DNA from: Mycolicibacterium malmesburyense
GTDB lineage: Bacteria; Actinomycetota; Actinomycetes; Mycobacteriales; Mycobacteriaceae
Assembly: GCF_001050015.1 (NCBI RefSeq)
Contig: NZ_CVTB01000188.1
Coordinates: 1-64,000, forward strand
Direction: 5' to 3'
DNA: 64,000 nucleotides
Position 1 is the stretch's first letter. Each line of letters begins with the position of its first letter. This document shows, in pieces, positions 8,710-16,987 of the stretch. A program made the position numbers and the translations under genes. Under the pieces are notes generated by a model that saw only the letters and a program-made list of their open reading frames with translations, did no database searches and was not told where the DNA came from.

Positions 8710-10185
8710 ATGACACAGAGCACCGCGTTCAAAACCGAATGGGACAAGCTGTTCATCGGCGGTAAGTGGGTCGAGCCGGCGACTTCGGATGTGATCGAGG
8801 TGCACTCGCCCGCGACCGGCGAACTGGTGGGCAAGGTGCCGCTGGCGTCGGCCGCCGATGTCGACGCGGCCTGCGCCGCCGCCCGCAAGGCGTTCGACGA
8901 GGGTCCCTGGCCGCACAAGTCGCCGCAGGAGCGTGCCGCGGTGCTGTCGGCGGCGGTGAAGCTGATGGAGGAGCGCGGCGAGGAGCTGAAGTTCCTGTTG
9001 GCCGCCGAGACCGGTCAGCCGCAGACCATCGTCGACATGATGCAGTACGGCGCCGCGATGTCGTCGTTCCAGTACTACGCGGGCGCGGCCGACAAGTTCG
9101 GATGGAAGGAGATCCGCGACGGCATCTACGGCCAGACGCTGGTGCTGCGCGAGCCCGTCGGCGTGGTCGGCGCCGTCACCGCCTGGAACGTGCCATTCTT
9201 CCTGGCCGCCAACAAGCTCGGCCCCGCGCTGCTGGCCGGCTGCACCGTGGTGCTCAAGCCCGCCGCCGAGACGCCGCTGTCGGTGTTCGCGATGGCCGAG
9301 ATGTTCGCCGAGGCCGGGCTGCCCGAGGGTGTGCTGTCGATCGTGCCCGGCGGCCCCGAGACCGGCCGCGCGCTGACCGCCAACGACCAGATCGACAAGT
9401 ACACGTTCACCGGCAGCAGCGCAGTGGGCAAGGAGATCGCCAAGATCGCCGCCGAGAAGCTCAAGCCGTGCACGCTGGAGCTCGGCGGTAAGTCCGCGGC
9501 GATCATTCTCGAGGACGCCGACCTGGAGTCCACGCTGCCGATGCTCGGCTTCTCCGGCGTGATGAACAGCGGGCAGGCGTGCGTCGCGCAGACCCGCATC
9601 CTCGCGCCGCGTTCGCGCTACGAGGAGGTCGTCGAGAAGGTCGCGAACTTCGTCGGCGCGATGCCCGTCGGCCTTCCCGACGATCCGAACGCCGCGATCG
9701 GCCCGCTGATTTCGGAGAAGCAGCGCGACCGCGTCGAGTCCTACATCAAGAAGGGCGTCGAGGAGGGGGCACGGGTGGTCACCGGCGGCGGCCGTCCCGA
9801 GGGCCTCGACAGCGGCTGGTTCGTGCAGCCGACGGTGTTCGCCGACGTCGACAACTCGATGACGATCGCCCAGGAGGAGATCTTCGGTCCGGTGCTGGCG
9901 GTCATCCCCTACGAGACCGAAGAGGACGCGATCCGCATCGCCAACGACTCGGTGTACGGGCTGGCCGGTTCGGTGTGGACGACCGACAACAAGAAGGCGC
10001 TCGAGGTCGCGTCGAAGATCCGCACCGGCACCTACGCGGTCAACATGTACGCGTTCGACCCCGGCGCCCCGTTCGGCGGCTACAAGAATTCCGGCATCGG
10101 CCGCGAAAACGGCCCCGAGGGTATCGAGGCCTACGTCGAGCACAAGAGCGTGCTGCTGCCGTTCGGCTACACCCCCGAGGACTGA
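8710..10185 (+). CDS. NAD(P)-dependent aldehyde dehydrogenase (Rv0223c-like)
   Basis: 491-residue member of the aldehyde dehydrogenase superfamily, oxidising an aldehyde to the acid. The catalytic Cys is residue 291 in NSGQACVAQTR and the general-base Glu is residue 257 in LELGGKSA; the cofactor-loop motif GSSAVGKEI precedes them. Length and domain order are complete. GTG 8701 would add three residues, but the TAGTGT box points to ATG 8710. Position next to the Rv0224c-like gene and length agree with Rv0223c. The substrate is not evident; neighbouring lipid genes suggest medium- or long-chain aldehydes. Confidence 0.92.
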   Translation: MTQSTAFKTEWDKLFIGGKWVEPATSDVIEVHSPATGELVGKVPLASAADVDAACAAARKAFDEGPWPHKSPQERAAVLSAAVKLMEERGEELKFLLAAETGQPQTIVDMMQYGAAMSSFQYYAGAADKFGWKEIRDGIYGQTLVLREPVGVVGAVTAWNVPFFLAANKLGPALLAGCTVVLKPAAETPLSVFAMAEMFAEAGLPEGVLSIVPGGPETGRALTANDQIDKYTFTGSSAVGKEIAKIAAEKLKPCTLELGGKSAAIILEDADLESTLPMLGFSGVMNSGQACVAQTRILAPRSRYEEVVEKVANFVGAMPVGLPDDPNAAIGPLISEKQRDRVESYIKKGVEEGARVVTGGGRPEGLDSGWFVQPTVFADVDNSMTIAQEEIFGPVLAVIPYETEEDAIRIANDSVYGLAGSVWTTDNKKALEVASKIRTGTYAVNMYAFDPGAPFGGYKNSGIGRENGPEGIEAYVEHKSVLLPFGYTPED

Positions 10186-10204
10186 CGCCGGTTCTTCCGC
10201 GGTA

Positions 10205-12040
10205 TCAGAAAGCGGCTTCGGGGACGTCCATGACCTCGAGGCCGATGGTCTCGATGATGCCGCGCTGTGCTGTCAGCGGCGGCAGCATGTGCTTGGCGAA
10301 GAAGTTCGCCGCGGCGACCTTGCCCGTATAGAAGGCGCGGTCGTTGTCGGAGAGGTCGCCGTCGAGTGCGGCGAGGGCGATCTCGGCCTGGTGCAACAAC
10401 AACCAGCCGATCACCAGGTCGCCGACGGCGAGCAGGAACGGTACGGACCCCAACCCGATGCGGTACAGCTCGCGCGGATTCTCCTGCGCCGAAACGAGAT
10501 ATCCCGTCAGCGCCGCGACCATCGACTGCACGTCCTGCAGCGCAGTGGCGAGCCGAGCGCGCGCGTCGGCGAGTTCCGGACGCGCGGTGTCGCTGCCGAC
10601 GAACTGCTGGATCTGACCGGCCAGGTGCCCCAGCGCCTGGCCCTGGTCGCGGGCGATCTTGCGGAAGAAGAGGTCCTGGGCCTGGATAGCGGTCGTGCCC
10701 TCGTACAGCGAGTCGATCTTCGAATCGCGGATGTACTGCTCGATCGGATAGTCCTGCAGGAAGCCCGAACCGCCGAACGTCTGAAGTGATTCCGTCAGGC
10801 ACTGGTACGCGCGCTCCGAACCCACGCCCTTGACGATCGGCAACAACAGATCGTTGACGCGCTCGGCCATCTCGGCGTCGGCGCCGGACACGAGCTGTGC
10901 GACGGGCGGGTCCTGATGCGCCGCCGTGTACAGGTACAGCGCCCGCAGCCCTTCGGCGTAGGACTTCTGCGTCAACAGCGCCCGGCGCACATCCGGGTGG
11001 TGCAGGATCGTCACCCGCGGTGCGGTCTTGTCGGTCATCTGCGTCATGTCCGCGCCCTGGATTCGGGTCTTGGCGTAATCCAGAGCATTGAGATAACCGG
11101 TCGACAACGTCGCAATCGCCTTGGTGCCCACCATCATTCGGGCATACTCGATGACCTTGAACATCTGGGCGATGCCGTTGTGTGAGTCGTTGACCAGCCA
11201 GCCGACGGCGGGCACGCCGTGTTGACCGAACGTCAGCTCACACGTCGCCGACACCTTCAGCCCCATCTTGTGCTCGACGTTGGTGACCAAAACGCCGTTG
11301 CGTTCGCCGATTTCGCCGGTCTCGGGGTCGAAGTGGTACTTGGGCACGATGAACAAGCTCAGGCCCTTGGTGCCAGGGCCCGCCCCCTCGGGCCGGGCGA
11401 GCACCAGGTGCATGATGTTCTCGAACAGGTCACCGGTGTCGCCGTTGGTGATGAAGCGCTTGACGCCGTCGAGATGCCAGGTGCCATCGGGCTGTTGCAC
11501 CGCCTTGGTGCGGCCGGCGCCGACGTCGGACCCGGCGTCTGGTTCGGTCAGCACCATCGTCGCGCACCAATCGCGCTCGACCATCAGCCCGGCCCAGTGC
11601 CGCTGCTGTTCGTTGCCGATGTTGTAGAGGATGTCGGCCATCTTCGAACCGGCCTGGTAGATGAACACCGCCGGATTGCCGCCGAGCACGAACTCATTGA
11701 TCGCCCATTCGACCGCGGCGGGCGCCGCAACGCCGCCGATATCCTCCGCCATGCCGACGCGGAACCACTCACCCTGATGCCACGCCCGGAAGGACTTCTT
11801 GAACGGCTCGGGCAGGGTCACCTCGTGGGTGGCCGGATCGAAAGTGGGCGGATGGCGGTCGGATTCGGCGAACGACTCGGCGAGCGGACCCTCGGCCTGC
11901 CGGGCCGCCTCGTCGAGCATCTGGCGCACCGAATCGCCGTCGAGCTCCCCGAATTCACCGGTCGCCAGCGCCTTGTCCAGGCCAAGCACCTCGAACAGGT
12001 TGAACTCGAGATCCCGCACGTTGCTTCTGTAATGGCCCAT
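10205..12040 (-). CDS. Acyl-CoA dehydrogenase of the FadE5 type
   Basis: 611-residue flavoprotein catalysing alpha,beta-desaturation of acyl-CoA, the first step of beta-oxidation. Length is the same as FadE5, and the YEGTT motif puts the catalytic Glu at residue 447, the number I recall for FadE5. The flavin-binding motif is [12 protein letters not shown] and the C-terminal helical domain ends in EAAF. A minus-strand -10 box TACGCT (12073-12078) gives a leader of about 25-30 bases with GAAAGG before ATG 12040. It is divergent from a TetR gene with a palindromic site between. It could be the fadE5 orthologue or a paralogue; in M. tuberculosis fadE5 lies about 20 genes away, so no symbol is given. 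Confidence 0.9.
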   Translation of the reverse strand: MGHYRSNVRDLEFNLFEVLGLDKALATGEFGELDGDSVRQMLDEAARQAEGPLAESFAESDRHPPTFDPATHEVTLPEPFKKSFRAWHQGEWFRVGMAEDIGGVAAPAAVEWAINEFVLGGNPAVFIYQAGSKMADILYNIGNEQQRHWAGLMVERDWCATMVLTEPDAGSDVGAGRTKAVQQPDGTWHLDGVKRFITNGDTGDLFENIMHLVLARPEGAGPGTKGLSLFIVPKYHFDPETGEIGERNGVLVTNVEHKMGLKVSATCELTFGQHGVPAVGWLVNDSHNGIAQMFKVIEYARMMVGTKAIATLSTGYLNALDYAKTRIQGADMTQMTDKTAPRVTILHHPDVRRALLTQKSYAEGLRALYLYTAAHQDPPVAQLVSGADAEMAERVNDLLLPIVKGVGSERAYQCLTESLQTFGGSGFLQDYPIEQYIRDSKIDSLYEGTTAIQAQDLFFRKIARDQGQALGHLAGQIQQFVGSDTARPELADARARLATALQDVQSMVAALTGYLVSAQENPRELYRIGLGSVPFLLAVGDLVIGWLLLHQAEIALAALDGDLSDNDRAFYTGKVAAANFFAKHMLPPLTAQRGIIETIGLEVMDVPEAAF

Positions 12041-12134
12041 GACGAGCGCCTTTCGTTCTCGCGTCGAGCCGTAGCGTAGTCGTCCGACCGCCCCGCGACC
12101 TGCAGTTCAGGCGACGCGTGTGGCACCGGCCAAA

Positions 12135-12154
12135 ATTATGGTGGAACCCATAAT
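12135..12154. promoter_or_regulatory. Palindromic operator between the FadE5-type and TetR genes
   Basis: ATTATGG and CCATAAT arms, a perfect 7-bp inverted repeat with a 6-base spacer in otherwise GC-rich DNA. It lies about 95 bases upstream of the dehydrogenase start, on the regulator side of that gene's -10 box. The likely binder is the TetR protein encoded next door. Confidence 0.6.
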
Positions 12155-12269
12155 CCGGTGGTGCCGCGGCCACGGCGGTCTACTCCGACACACCGCCGAT
12201 CACCTGCGCTGACGAGTCATAACGGTGTGATGCGGAATACAATTTTTGGTCTGGCGTGTTGAGCGTTTT

Positions 12270-12275
12270 ATGCTC
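12270..12275 (+). promoter_or_regulatory. Promoter -10 for the small ORF-TetR unit
   Basis: TATGCT with a TTGAGC-like -35 element close upstream. Transcription would begin roughly 20 bases before ATG 12301, leaving room for the GGAGG ribosome site. Confidence 0.4.
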
Positions 12276-12300
12276 TTCGTCATAACCAGGGAGGCACCCG

Positions 12301-12432
12301 ATGTGGGTCATTGAAGTCAATATCGCCGGCTACCGGTTCACCCACCGGGTGCACGACCGGCGTCGGCCGGTCTTTCGCCTCAGCCCCCTCGCCTGGCGCC
12401 CGGCGCAACTGCGTCGCACGCCGGCAGCCTGA
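12301..12432 (+). CDS. 43-residue small ORF preceding the TetR gene
   Basis: ATG 12301 is preceded by GGAGG at a suitable distance and by a TATGCT promoter box. The ORF encodes 43 residues, basic and Arg-rich, with Trp at positions 2 and 32, and ends at TGA 12430-12432, nine bases before the TTG proposed for the regulator. I recognise no family. It may be a genuine small protein or a leader ORF that couples translation to the regulator. Ribosome-site quality is the main evidence. Confidence 0.45.
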   Translation: MWVIEVNIAGYRFTHRVHDRRRPVFRLSPLAWRPAQLRRTPAA

Positions 12433-12440
12433 CCGTTCCC

Positions 12441-13079
12441 TTGGAGGTAGACCTGTCTTCCGCCCCGACCAACACCGCCACCAAGCGCGGATCGACGCGC
12501 ACCAAGATGCTGATCGCCGCGGCCGAGGTCATGCGGGAACGCGGCGCGGCCGGTGTCACCATCGACGAGGTTCTGACCCGCAGCGGCGCGCCACGCGGAT
12601 CGGTGTACTACCACTTCCCCGACGGCCGCAATCAGATCCTGCGCGAGGCGCTGCGCTACGCGGGTGAGGCGATCACCAAGGAGATCGACGAGGAGGCCAC
12701 GAAGGGCGGCATGCACCTGGTCCGCAGCTTCGTGGCGTTCTGGGAACACCTGCTCGTCGAAAGCGAATTCGCGGCAGGTTGTCCCGTGGTGGCGGCGGCG
12801 ATCGGATCGGCCGACGACGAGCCCCAGCTGACCACCGTGGCCGGCAGCATCTTCGGCCACTGGCGTGACGCGCTCACCCGCGCGTTCGTCACAGACGGTT
12901 TCGACGAGTCCGACGCCGCCTCCCTCGCCATCACCTGCATTGCGGCAATGGAGGGCGCTGTGGTGCTGTGTCGCTCGACTCGGTCTGTCGACCCGCTCCG
13001 CGACGTGGCTCAACAGGTCGAATTCCTCATCAGATCAAGAGATTTCATTCGGCGGAACGGCGTTCCGGACCGGAAGTAG
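12441..13079 (+). CDS. TetR/AcrR-family transcriptional regulator
   Basis: About 212 residues. The N-terminal helix-turn-helix is AGVTIDEVLTRSGAPRGSVYYHF, followed by an all-helical ligand domain with a LmrA/YxaF-like C-terminal layout (AAGCPVVAAAIG). The start is uncertain. TTG 12441 gives a full-length TetR N-arm. The next ATG (12507) would cut into the DNA-binding domain. A GGAGG at 12443-12447 sits inside this start, so a CTG near 12453 is also possible. It is divergent from the FadE5-type dehydrogenase with a 20-base palindrome between, so local control of fatty-acid oxidation is inferred. Its 3' end overlaps the convergent DHFR-like gene by 35 bp. Confidence 0.85.
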   Translation: MEVDLSSAPTNTATKRGSTRTKMLIAAAEVMRERGAAGVTIDEVLTRSGAPRGSVYYHFPDGRNQILREALRYAGEAITKEIDEEATKGGMHLVRSFVAFWEHLLVESEFAAGCPVVAAAIGSADDEPQLTTVAGSIFGHWRDALTRAFVTDGFDESDAASLAITCIAAMEGAVVLCRSTRSVDPLRDVAQQVEFLIRSRDFIRRNGVPDRK

Positions 13080-13596
13080 CCGAGCGCCACCGCGCACAGA
13101 CGAAGTCTCTGTTGACGGCCGACTCGACGAGGGTCCACTCCGAACGAACCGGCAGCACAGGCGAACCCGCTCCCAGTGAGCACGGCGCGTAGCTGACGAT
13201 CATCTCGTCGATCAGGCCCGCCGACACGAACTGCGCCGCGATGTCACCACCGCCGACCACCCATACGTCCTTGTCCGCCGCGGCGGAGACCAACGTCGGA
13301 TGGAGTTCGGCGGCCTCACCGGCGAACGTCTGGACGTCATGACGCTGGTCGATGATGTGCGGTCGTCGCGTCATCACCCACGCGGGCTGGTCGTACATCC
13401 AATCGCCGGGATGGTTTCGTACGATCCACTCGTAGGTCGCCGACCCCATGACAACGGCGCCGATCGTCGCGATGAACTCGTCGTAGTTGAACGGTCCGTT
13501 CTGGTCGATGTCCCGGGAGGTCAGCCAGTCCAGGCTGTCGTGATCGTCGACGATGAAACCGTCCAGGCTCGACGCCGTGTAGTAGACCGTCGCCAA
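13045..13596 (-). CDS. Dihydrofolate reductase/RibD C-terminal-domain family protein
   Basis: 183-residue oxidoreductase-like protein. The N-terminus (ATVYYTASSLDGFIVD) and the VMGSATYEW and VWVVGGGDIAAQF motifs are those of the RibD C-terminal/DHFR superfamily, which binds NADPH. The start is TTG 13596, one base after the stop (13598-13600) of the upstream AraC-DinB gene; the longer open frame would overlap that gene. Tight spacing implies translational coupling. The substrate is unknown; many such proteins are annotated as deaminase-reductases without proof. Confidence 0.82.
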   Translation of the reverse strand: MATVYYTASSLDGFIVDDHDSLDWLTSRDIDQNGPFNYDEFIATIGAVVMGSATYEWIVRNHPGDWMYDQPAWVMTRRPHIIDQRHDVQTFAGEAAELHPTLVSAAADKDVWVVGGGDIAAQFVSAGLIDEMIVSYAPCSLGAGSPVLPVRSEWTLVESAVNRDFVCARWRSATSGPERRSAE

Positions 13597-13597
13597 A

Positions 13598-14521
13598 TCA
13601 GTTGCCCCGCATCCATTCCAAGGGATCGCCCCGGCGAACATCGATGCCGTGGCGAGCCAGCATCGTGCGGGCCAGGCCGCGCCGGTGCGCGGAGTACTCC
13701 AACACGTGCGCGACGATGCCGTACAGCTGGAACGACTCCGGCGGATCGCACAGCGCGTCGATGACGATGTCCCCCATCCGACCGTCGGCGGCGTACTCGG
13801 AAACCATTGCCGTCCAGCGCTTTGCGATGTCGTCGTGGTGCTGGGCGAGCTGTTCGGCGGTCACGTTCTCGGGCGTCGTGGCCGTGCGATCGGGAAAGTC
13901 GCGACCGTCGATCGTGGCCAGCCACACCTGCTTGGTCCACACGATCGTTGCGAGTACCGCGCCGACACTGGGTTCCGGGCCGTCCCAGTCGAGCACCACC
14001 TGCCCGGGTGAGACCGGCTCCCGCCATTGGTCATTCGTCAAGGCCGTCGCGCGGTCGATGAGGTACGCGGTGTCAGCGACATCATGAGCCACCATCAGTC
14101 CGGAGATGTCTGGCTCCTTTGCGTCGCCTGCGTTGTCGAGCCACAGCGAGTGCGGCGGATGGAAGTGCAGCCCGTTCGGAGCGCTGACCCGGAATGCGAC
14201 GTCGGCGGCCCGCGACGGCGGCACGCCGAACGTGCGCCGGAAGGCGCGTGAGAACACCTCGGTCGACGACCATCCTTCGTCGGCCGCCACAGCGGCGACC
14301 CGCTCACCGTGTTGCAGTCGCCAGGCGGCACGCTCGAGCATGATGCGGCGACGCATCGCGGCGGGCGACTCGCCGGTCAGCCGACGGACCTCCCGCGAGA
14401 AGTGGAACTCCGAGGCGTGACTGCTGCGGGCCATGCTGTCCACGCCGCTGTTGTCGGCGTCGACGACCGCGTCGAGCAGTTCGCGCAGGCGGTCGCGGCG
14501 TGCTGGCTGGCTCACGATCAC
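13598..14521 (-). CDS. AraC-type helix-turn-helix protein fused to a DinB-like domain
   Basis: 307 residues. Residues 1-105 form an AraC-type DNA-binding domain with two HTH motifs (SEFHFSREVRRLTGESP and GWSSTEVFSRAFRRTFGVPPS). The rest resembles the DinB/YfiT-like four-helix bundle, with the HVLEYSAHRRG helix supplying candidate His metal ligands. A thiol-dependent transferase or small-ligand sensor is possible. The start is GTG 14521 or GTG 14515. The gene is coupled to the DHFR-family gene downstream. The combination suggests a regulator that directly senses, or acts on, the small molecule handled by its partner enzyme. Confidence 0.83.
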   Translation of the reverse strand: MIVSQPARRDRLRELLDAVVDADNSGVDSMARSSHASEFHFSREVRRLTGESPAAMRRRIMLERAAWRLQHGERVAAVAADEGWSSTEVFSRAFRRTFGVPPSRAADVAFRVSAPNGLHFHPPHSLWLDNAGDAKEPDISGLMVAHDVADTAYLIDRATALTNDQWREPVSPGQVVLDWDGPEPSVGAVLATIVWTKQVWLATIDGRDFPDRTATTPENVTAEQLAQHHDDIAKRWTAMVSEYAADGRMGDIVIDALCDPPESFQLYGIVAHVLEYSAHRRGLARTMLARHGIDVRRGDPLEWMRGN

Positions 14522-14570
14522 CGAGTATGGTCGCGCCGCTCGCGGATGGCCATGACGATTCCTGCTGCGT

Positions 14571-15416
14571 TCAACTGTCGAGGACCTCGTGGACCCGCGC
14601 CTCGACGTCGCGGTGGTCGCCGAGGTCGGTGAGATCGATTCCGAAGCGGTCGGTCAGTTCGGCGAGGACCTCGGCGGCGGTGTCGAACCGGACTCGTTCG
14701 GTGTCCCCGCCGCTGTGGATGGCCAGGTTGCGTCCACGCAGGTTCCACCGGGCGTCGTCGGTGACCAGCGCGACCGTCAGCCCGGTGACGAAACCAGACT
14801 CGGGAAACGTTGAGACGTACCAACTTCCGACCTGCAGATCGATCTGTGGTCGGGGCCGGGTATCGAACATGTACAGCGGCTGCCACCCTCCGCGGATCTC
14901 CGCCTCGAGCAGATACCCCCCGTCGTGCTCGCGCAGCCGGTAGGGCTCGTGGCGGGTCGGCTGCACGGGACCGGCCTCGAGCCGGATCGGCGACGACAGC
15001 GTCTGCCCGCCGAACCCGACGTCGACCAACCACGGTCCGTCCTCGCCGGGTATGCGCACCGACAGCACCTGATGCGTCTGCGCGGGCAACGCCCCCGATT
15101 GGTTCATCCACACCACCCGGCCCGCGAGGCGCTGCACGTCATACCCCAGCGCCTCGAGCACGTACCCCATCAGACCGTTGTGCTCGTAGCAGTAGCCACC
15201 ACGGCGACGGCGCACGAGCTTACGGGCGAGCGCTCCAGCGCTGAGGTCGACGACCGGAATGCCGAGGAGCGGGTCGAGGTTCTCGAACGGAATCGACCGG
15301 TTGTGCGCGGCCACCAGCTCACGCAGTGTGGACAGCGTCGGGTCCGTCGAGCCGGTGTGTCCGATGCGGTTCAGGTACGCGGCCACGTCCAGCGCGGCCC
15401 GCACATCCGTTGCCAT
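14571..15416 (-). CDS. nat: Arylamine N-acetyltransferase
   Basis: 281-residue cytosolic enzyme that transfers acetyl from acetyl-CoA to arylamines and hydrazines through a thioester. The Cys-His-Asp triad is complete: C76 in RGGYCYEHN, H115 in AQTHQVLSV and D132 in WLVDVGFGG, with normal spacing. Length matches bacterial NATs. The start is ATG 15416 with a weak ribosome site. In M. tuberculosis nat is elsewhere, in the cholesterol cluster, so this may be a second copy. Family members inactivate isoniazid. Confidence 0.93.
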   Translation of the reverse strand: MATDVRAALDVAAYLNRIGHTGSTDPTLSTLRELVAAHNRSIPFENLDPLLGIPVVDLSAGALARKLVRRRRGGYCYEHNGLMGYVLEALGYDVQRLAGRVVWMNQSGALPAQTHQVLSVRIPGEDGPWLVDVGFGGQTLSSPIRLEAGPVQPTRHEPYRLREHDGGYLLEAEIRGGWQPLYMFDTRPRPQIDLQVGSWYVSTFPESGFVTGLTVALVTDDARWNLRGRNLAIHSGGDTERVRFDTAAEVLAELTDRFGIDLTDLGDHRDVEARVHEVLDS

Positions 15417-15543
15417 GCCTCACATCTTGCGACCTCAACGGCCATTGAGGTCAACGTTTGTGGGCGGCGGCGCGTCGAATTCTGCGCCAGGGTCGCGATC
15501 TCGACCTACCCGCAGCCCTGCTGCAGATATCGGTGAACGAGGG
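15417..15543. other. Intergenic stretch
   Basis: 127 bases between nat and a small-protein operon. No convincing promoter, repeat or short gene is seen. Confidence 0.4.
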
Positions 15544-15879
15544 TTACGGCTTACCGCGCGCCGGCGTCTGGTTCGCGACGCCGTGTCGCAGCGGGGTGTT
15601 GGCCTGCGCGGCCGTCGACTCCTGCACGGGTGAACCGCCGGCGGCGCCGCTCACCTCGGGCGCATTGTTCGGGTCGCCGGACGACGGCTCGGCGCCGTGC
15701 GTCAGCTCCTTGAGCCGCGCGTGCAGCACCTCGAGCACCGGGATGCGGTTGCCGTGCGCGGTCTCGTGGTCGAACACCGCACGCAGTTCGGGCTCGTCGA
15801 GCGCGCGGATGCGGTGACGCAACTCGGTGAGCGGCAGTTGGTCGTAGTCGGTGATCGGCAGGTCGTCGCTCTGCGCCAT
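15544..15879 (-). CDS. Small conserved protein (DUF8129-like), second gene of a two-gene unit
   Basis: 111 residues. A conserved-looking N-terminal segment (LPITDYDQLPLTELRHRIRA, then ELRAVFDHETAHGNRIPVLEVL) is followed by a Pro/Ala/Gly-rich disordered tail of about 45 residues. The N-terminal segment recalls the short domain of actinobacterial lipid-droplet-associated proteins, from memory. The ATG 15879 is preceded by GAGGAG. It lies 11 bases after the stop of the membrane protein upstream, so the two are probably co-transcribed. Function is unknown. Confidence 0.7.
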   Translation of the reverse strand: MAQSDDLPITDYDQLPLTELRHRIRALDEPELRAVFDHETAHGNRIPVLEVLHARLKELTHGAEPSSGDPNNAPEVSGAAGGSPVQESTAAQANTPLRHGVANQTPARGKP

Positions 15880-15890
15880 GCGCTGTCTCC

Positions 15891-16097
15891 TCAGAGGTGG
15901 GGTAGGCCGTCGGTCGGCGAGGGGATCGCTGTTCCCGACCCGTCGGCGCGTCCGCGGTACCGCACGACCACCGCGGCGAGGGCGCCGATGGCGACCAGGG
16001 CCACTGTCGGCCACATCGCGGCCTGCACCAACCACACTCGTCGCTGCACCTTGAAGATGCGCTTCTGCGCGCGCCGCGCTCGGGACAACGTTTCCAC
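15891..16097 (-). CDS. Small single-pass membrane protein
   Basis: 68 residues with a GTG start. It has a basic N-terminal segment (SRARRAQKRIFKVQRR), one membrane helix (about residues 25-45) and a short polar tail. The positive-inside rule puts the N-terminus in the cytoplasm. It is the first gene of a probable pair with the DUF8129-like gene. No family is recognised; its function could involve anchoring the partner. Confidence 0.62.
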   Translation of the reverse strand: METLSRARRAQKRIFKVQRRVWLVQAAMWPTVALVAIGALAAVVVRYRGRADGSGTAIPSPTDGLPHL

Positions 16098-16149
16098 GCC
16101 CTAACGGTTGCCCCGGGCGGCGGCTACAAAACCCGTTGGGGAAATCCCG

Positions 16150-16923
16150 TCAGGTTCCCGTCCACTTCGGCGCGCGCTTCTCGGCGAACGCGATCGCGCC
16201 TTCCTTGGCGTCGTTGGACATGAAGACGGGTCCGAAGATCTCGACCTGCTTCTTCCACATCTCCTGGGAGTCCCAGTCGCGGGATTCGACGATGATCCGC
16301 TTGGTCGCCGCCACCGCGAGCGGGCCGTTGGCGGTGATCTTCTCGGCGAAGGCGATGGCCGCCTCCAGCGCCTGTCCCGGTTCGGCGAGCACGTTGACCA
16401 TGCCGAGGTCGTGGGCGCGCTGGGCGGACAGGCTCTCACCGGTGAGGGCCAGCTCCATCGCGAGGCCGTACGGGAGCCGCTGCGGCAACCGCAGCAGGCC
16501 GCCGCCGCCGGCCACCAGACCGCGCTTGACCTCCGGGATGCCGAACGCCGACTCCTTCGACGCCACGATCAGATCGGTGGCCAGGGCCAGCTCGCATCCA
16601 CCCGCGAGGCAGTAGCCCTCCACGGCGGCGATCAGCGGCTTGGCCGGCGGGCGCTCGGTGAAGCCCAGGCCGCGACCCTCGATGGCCACGTTCTCGCCGC
16701 GCGCGAACGCCTTGAGGTCCATGCCCGCGCTGAATGAGCCGCCGGCTCCGGTCAGGATGCCCACCGACAGTCCGGCGTCGCCGTCGAGTCGGTCCATGGC
16801 GTCGGCGAGGCCGCGACTGACGTCGGCGTTCACCGCGTTCTTGGCCTGGGGACGGTTGATGGTGATGATCAGGATGCGGTCGCGCTGTTCGACAAGTACG
16901 ACCGGTTCAGTGTTGTCACTCAC
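16150..16923 (-). CDS. echA1: Enoyl-CoA hydratase/isomerase
   Basis: 257-residue crotonase-fold enzyme adding water to trans-2-enoyl-CoA. The oxyanion-hole motifs (GGSFSAGMDLKAF and EGYCLAGGCELALATD) are present, as are both acidic residues expected for a hydratase: Glu in GGCEL and Glu in FGIPEVKRG. The GTG start is supported by a TACGAT -10 box at 16931-16936, seven bases upstream, indicating a leaderless transcript. In M. tuberculosis echA1 is next to Rv0221; here six genes separate them. Confidence 0.92.
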   Translation of the reverse strand: MSDNTEPVVLVEQRDRILIITINRPQAKNAVNADVSRGLADAMDRLDGDAGLSVGILTGAGGSFSAGMDLKAFARGENVAIEGRGLGFTERPPAKPLIAAVEGYCLAGGCELALATDLIVASKESAFGIPEVKRGLVAGGGGLLRLPQRLPYGLAMELALTGESLSAQRAHDLGMVNVLAEPGQALEAAIAFAEKITANGPLAVAATKRIIVESRDWDSQEMWKKQVEIFGPVFMSNDAKEGAIAFAEKRAPKWTGT

Positions 16924-16930
16924 GCGGATG

Positions 16931-16936
16931 ATCGTA
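16931..16936 (-). promoter_or_regulatory. -10 box, leaderless promoter of echA1
   Basis: TACGAT on the minus strand, seven bases before GTG 16923. Confidence 0.55.
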
Positions 16937-16987
16937 ACGGCCCGCTAGGCGCACCATGCGGGCGCAGCGACCGCGTGCGTACCGGTG

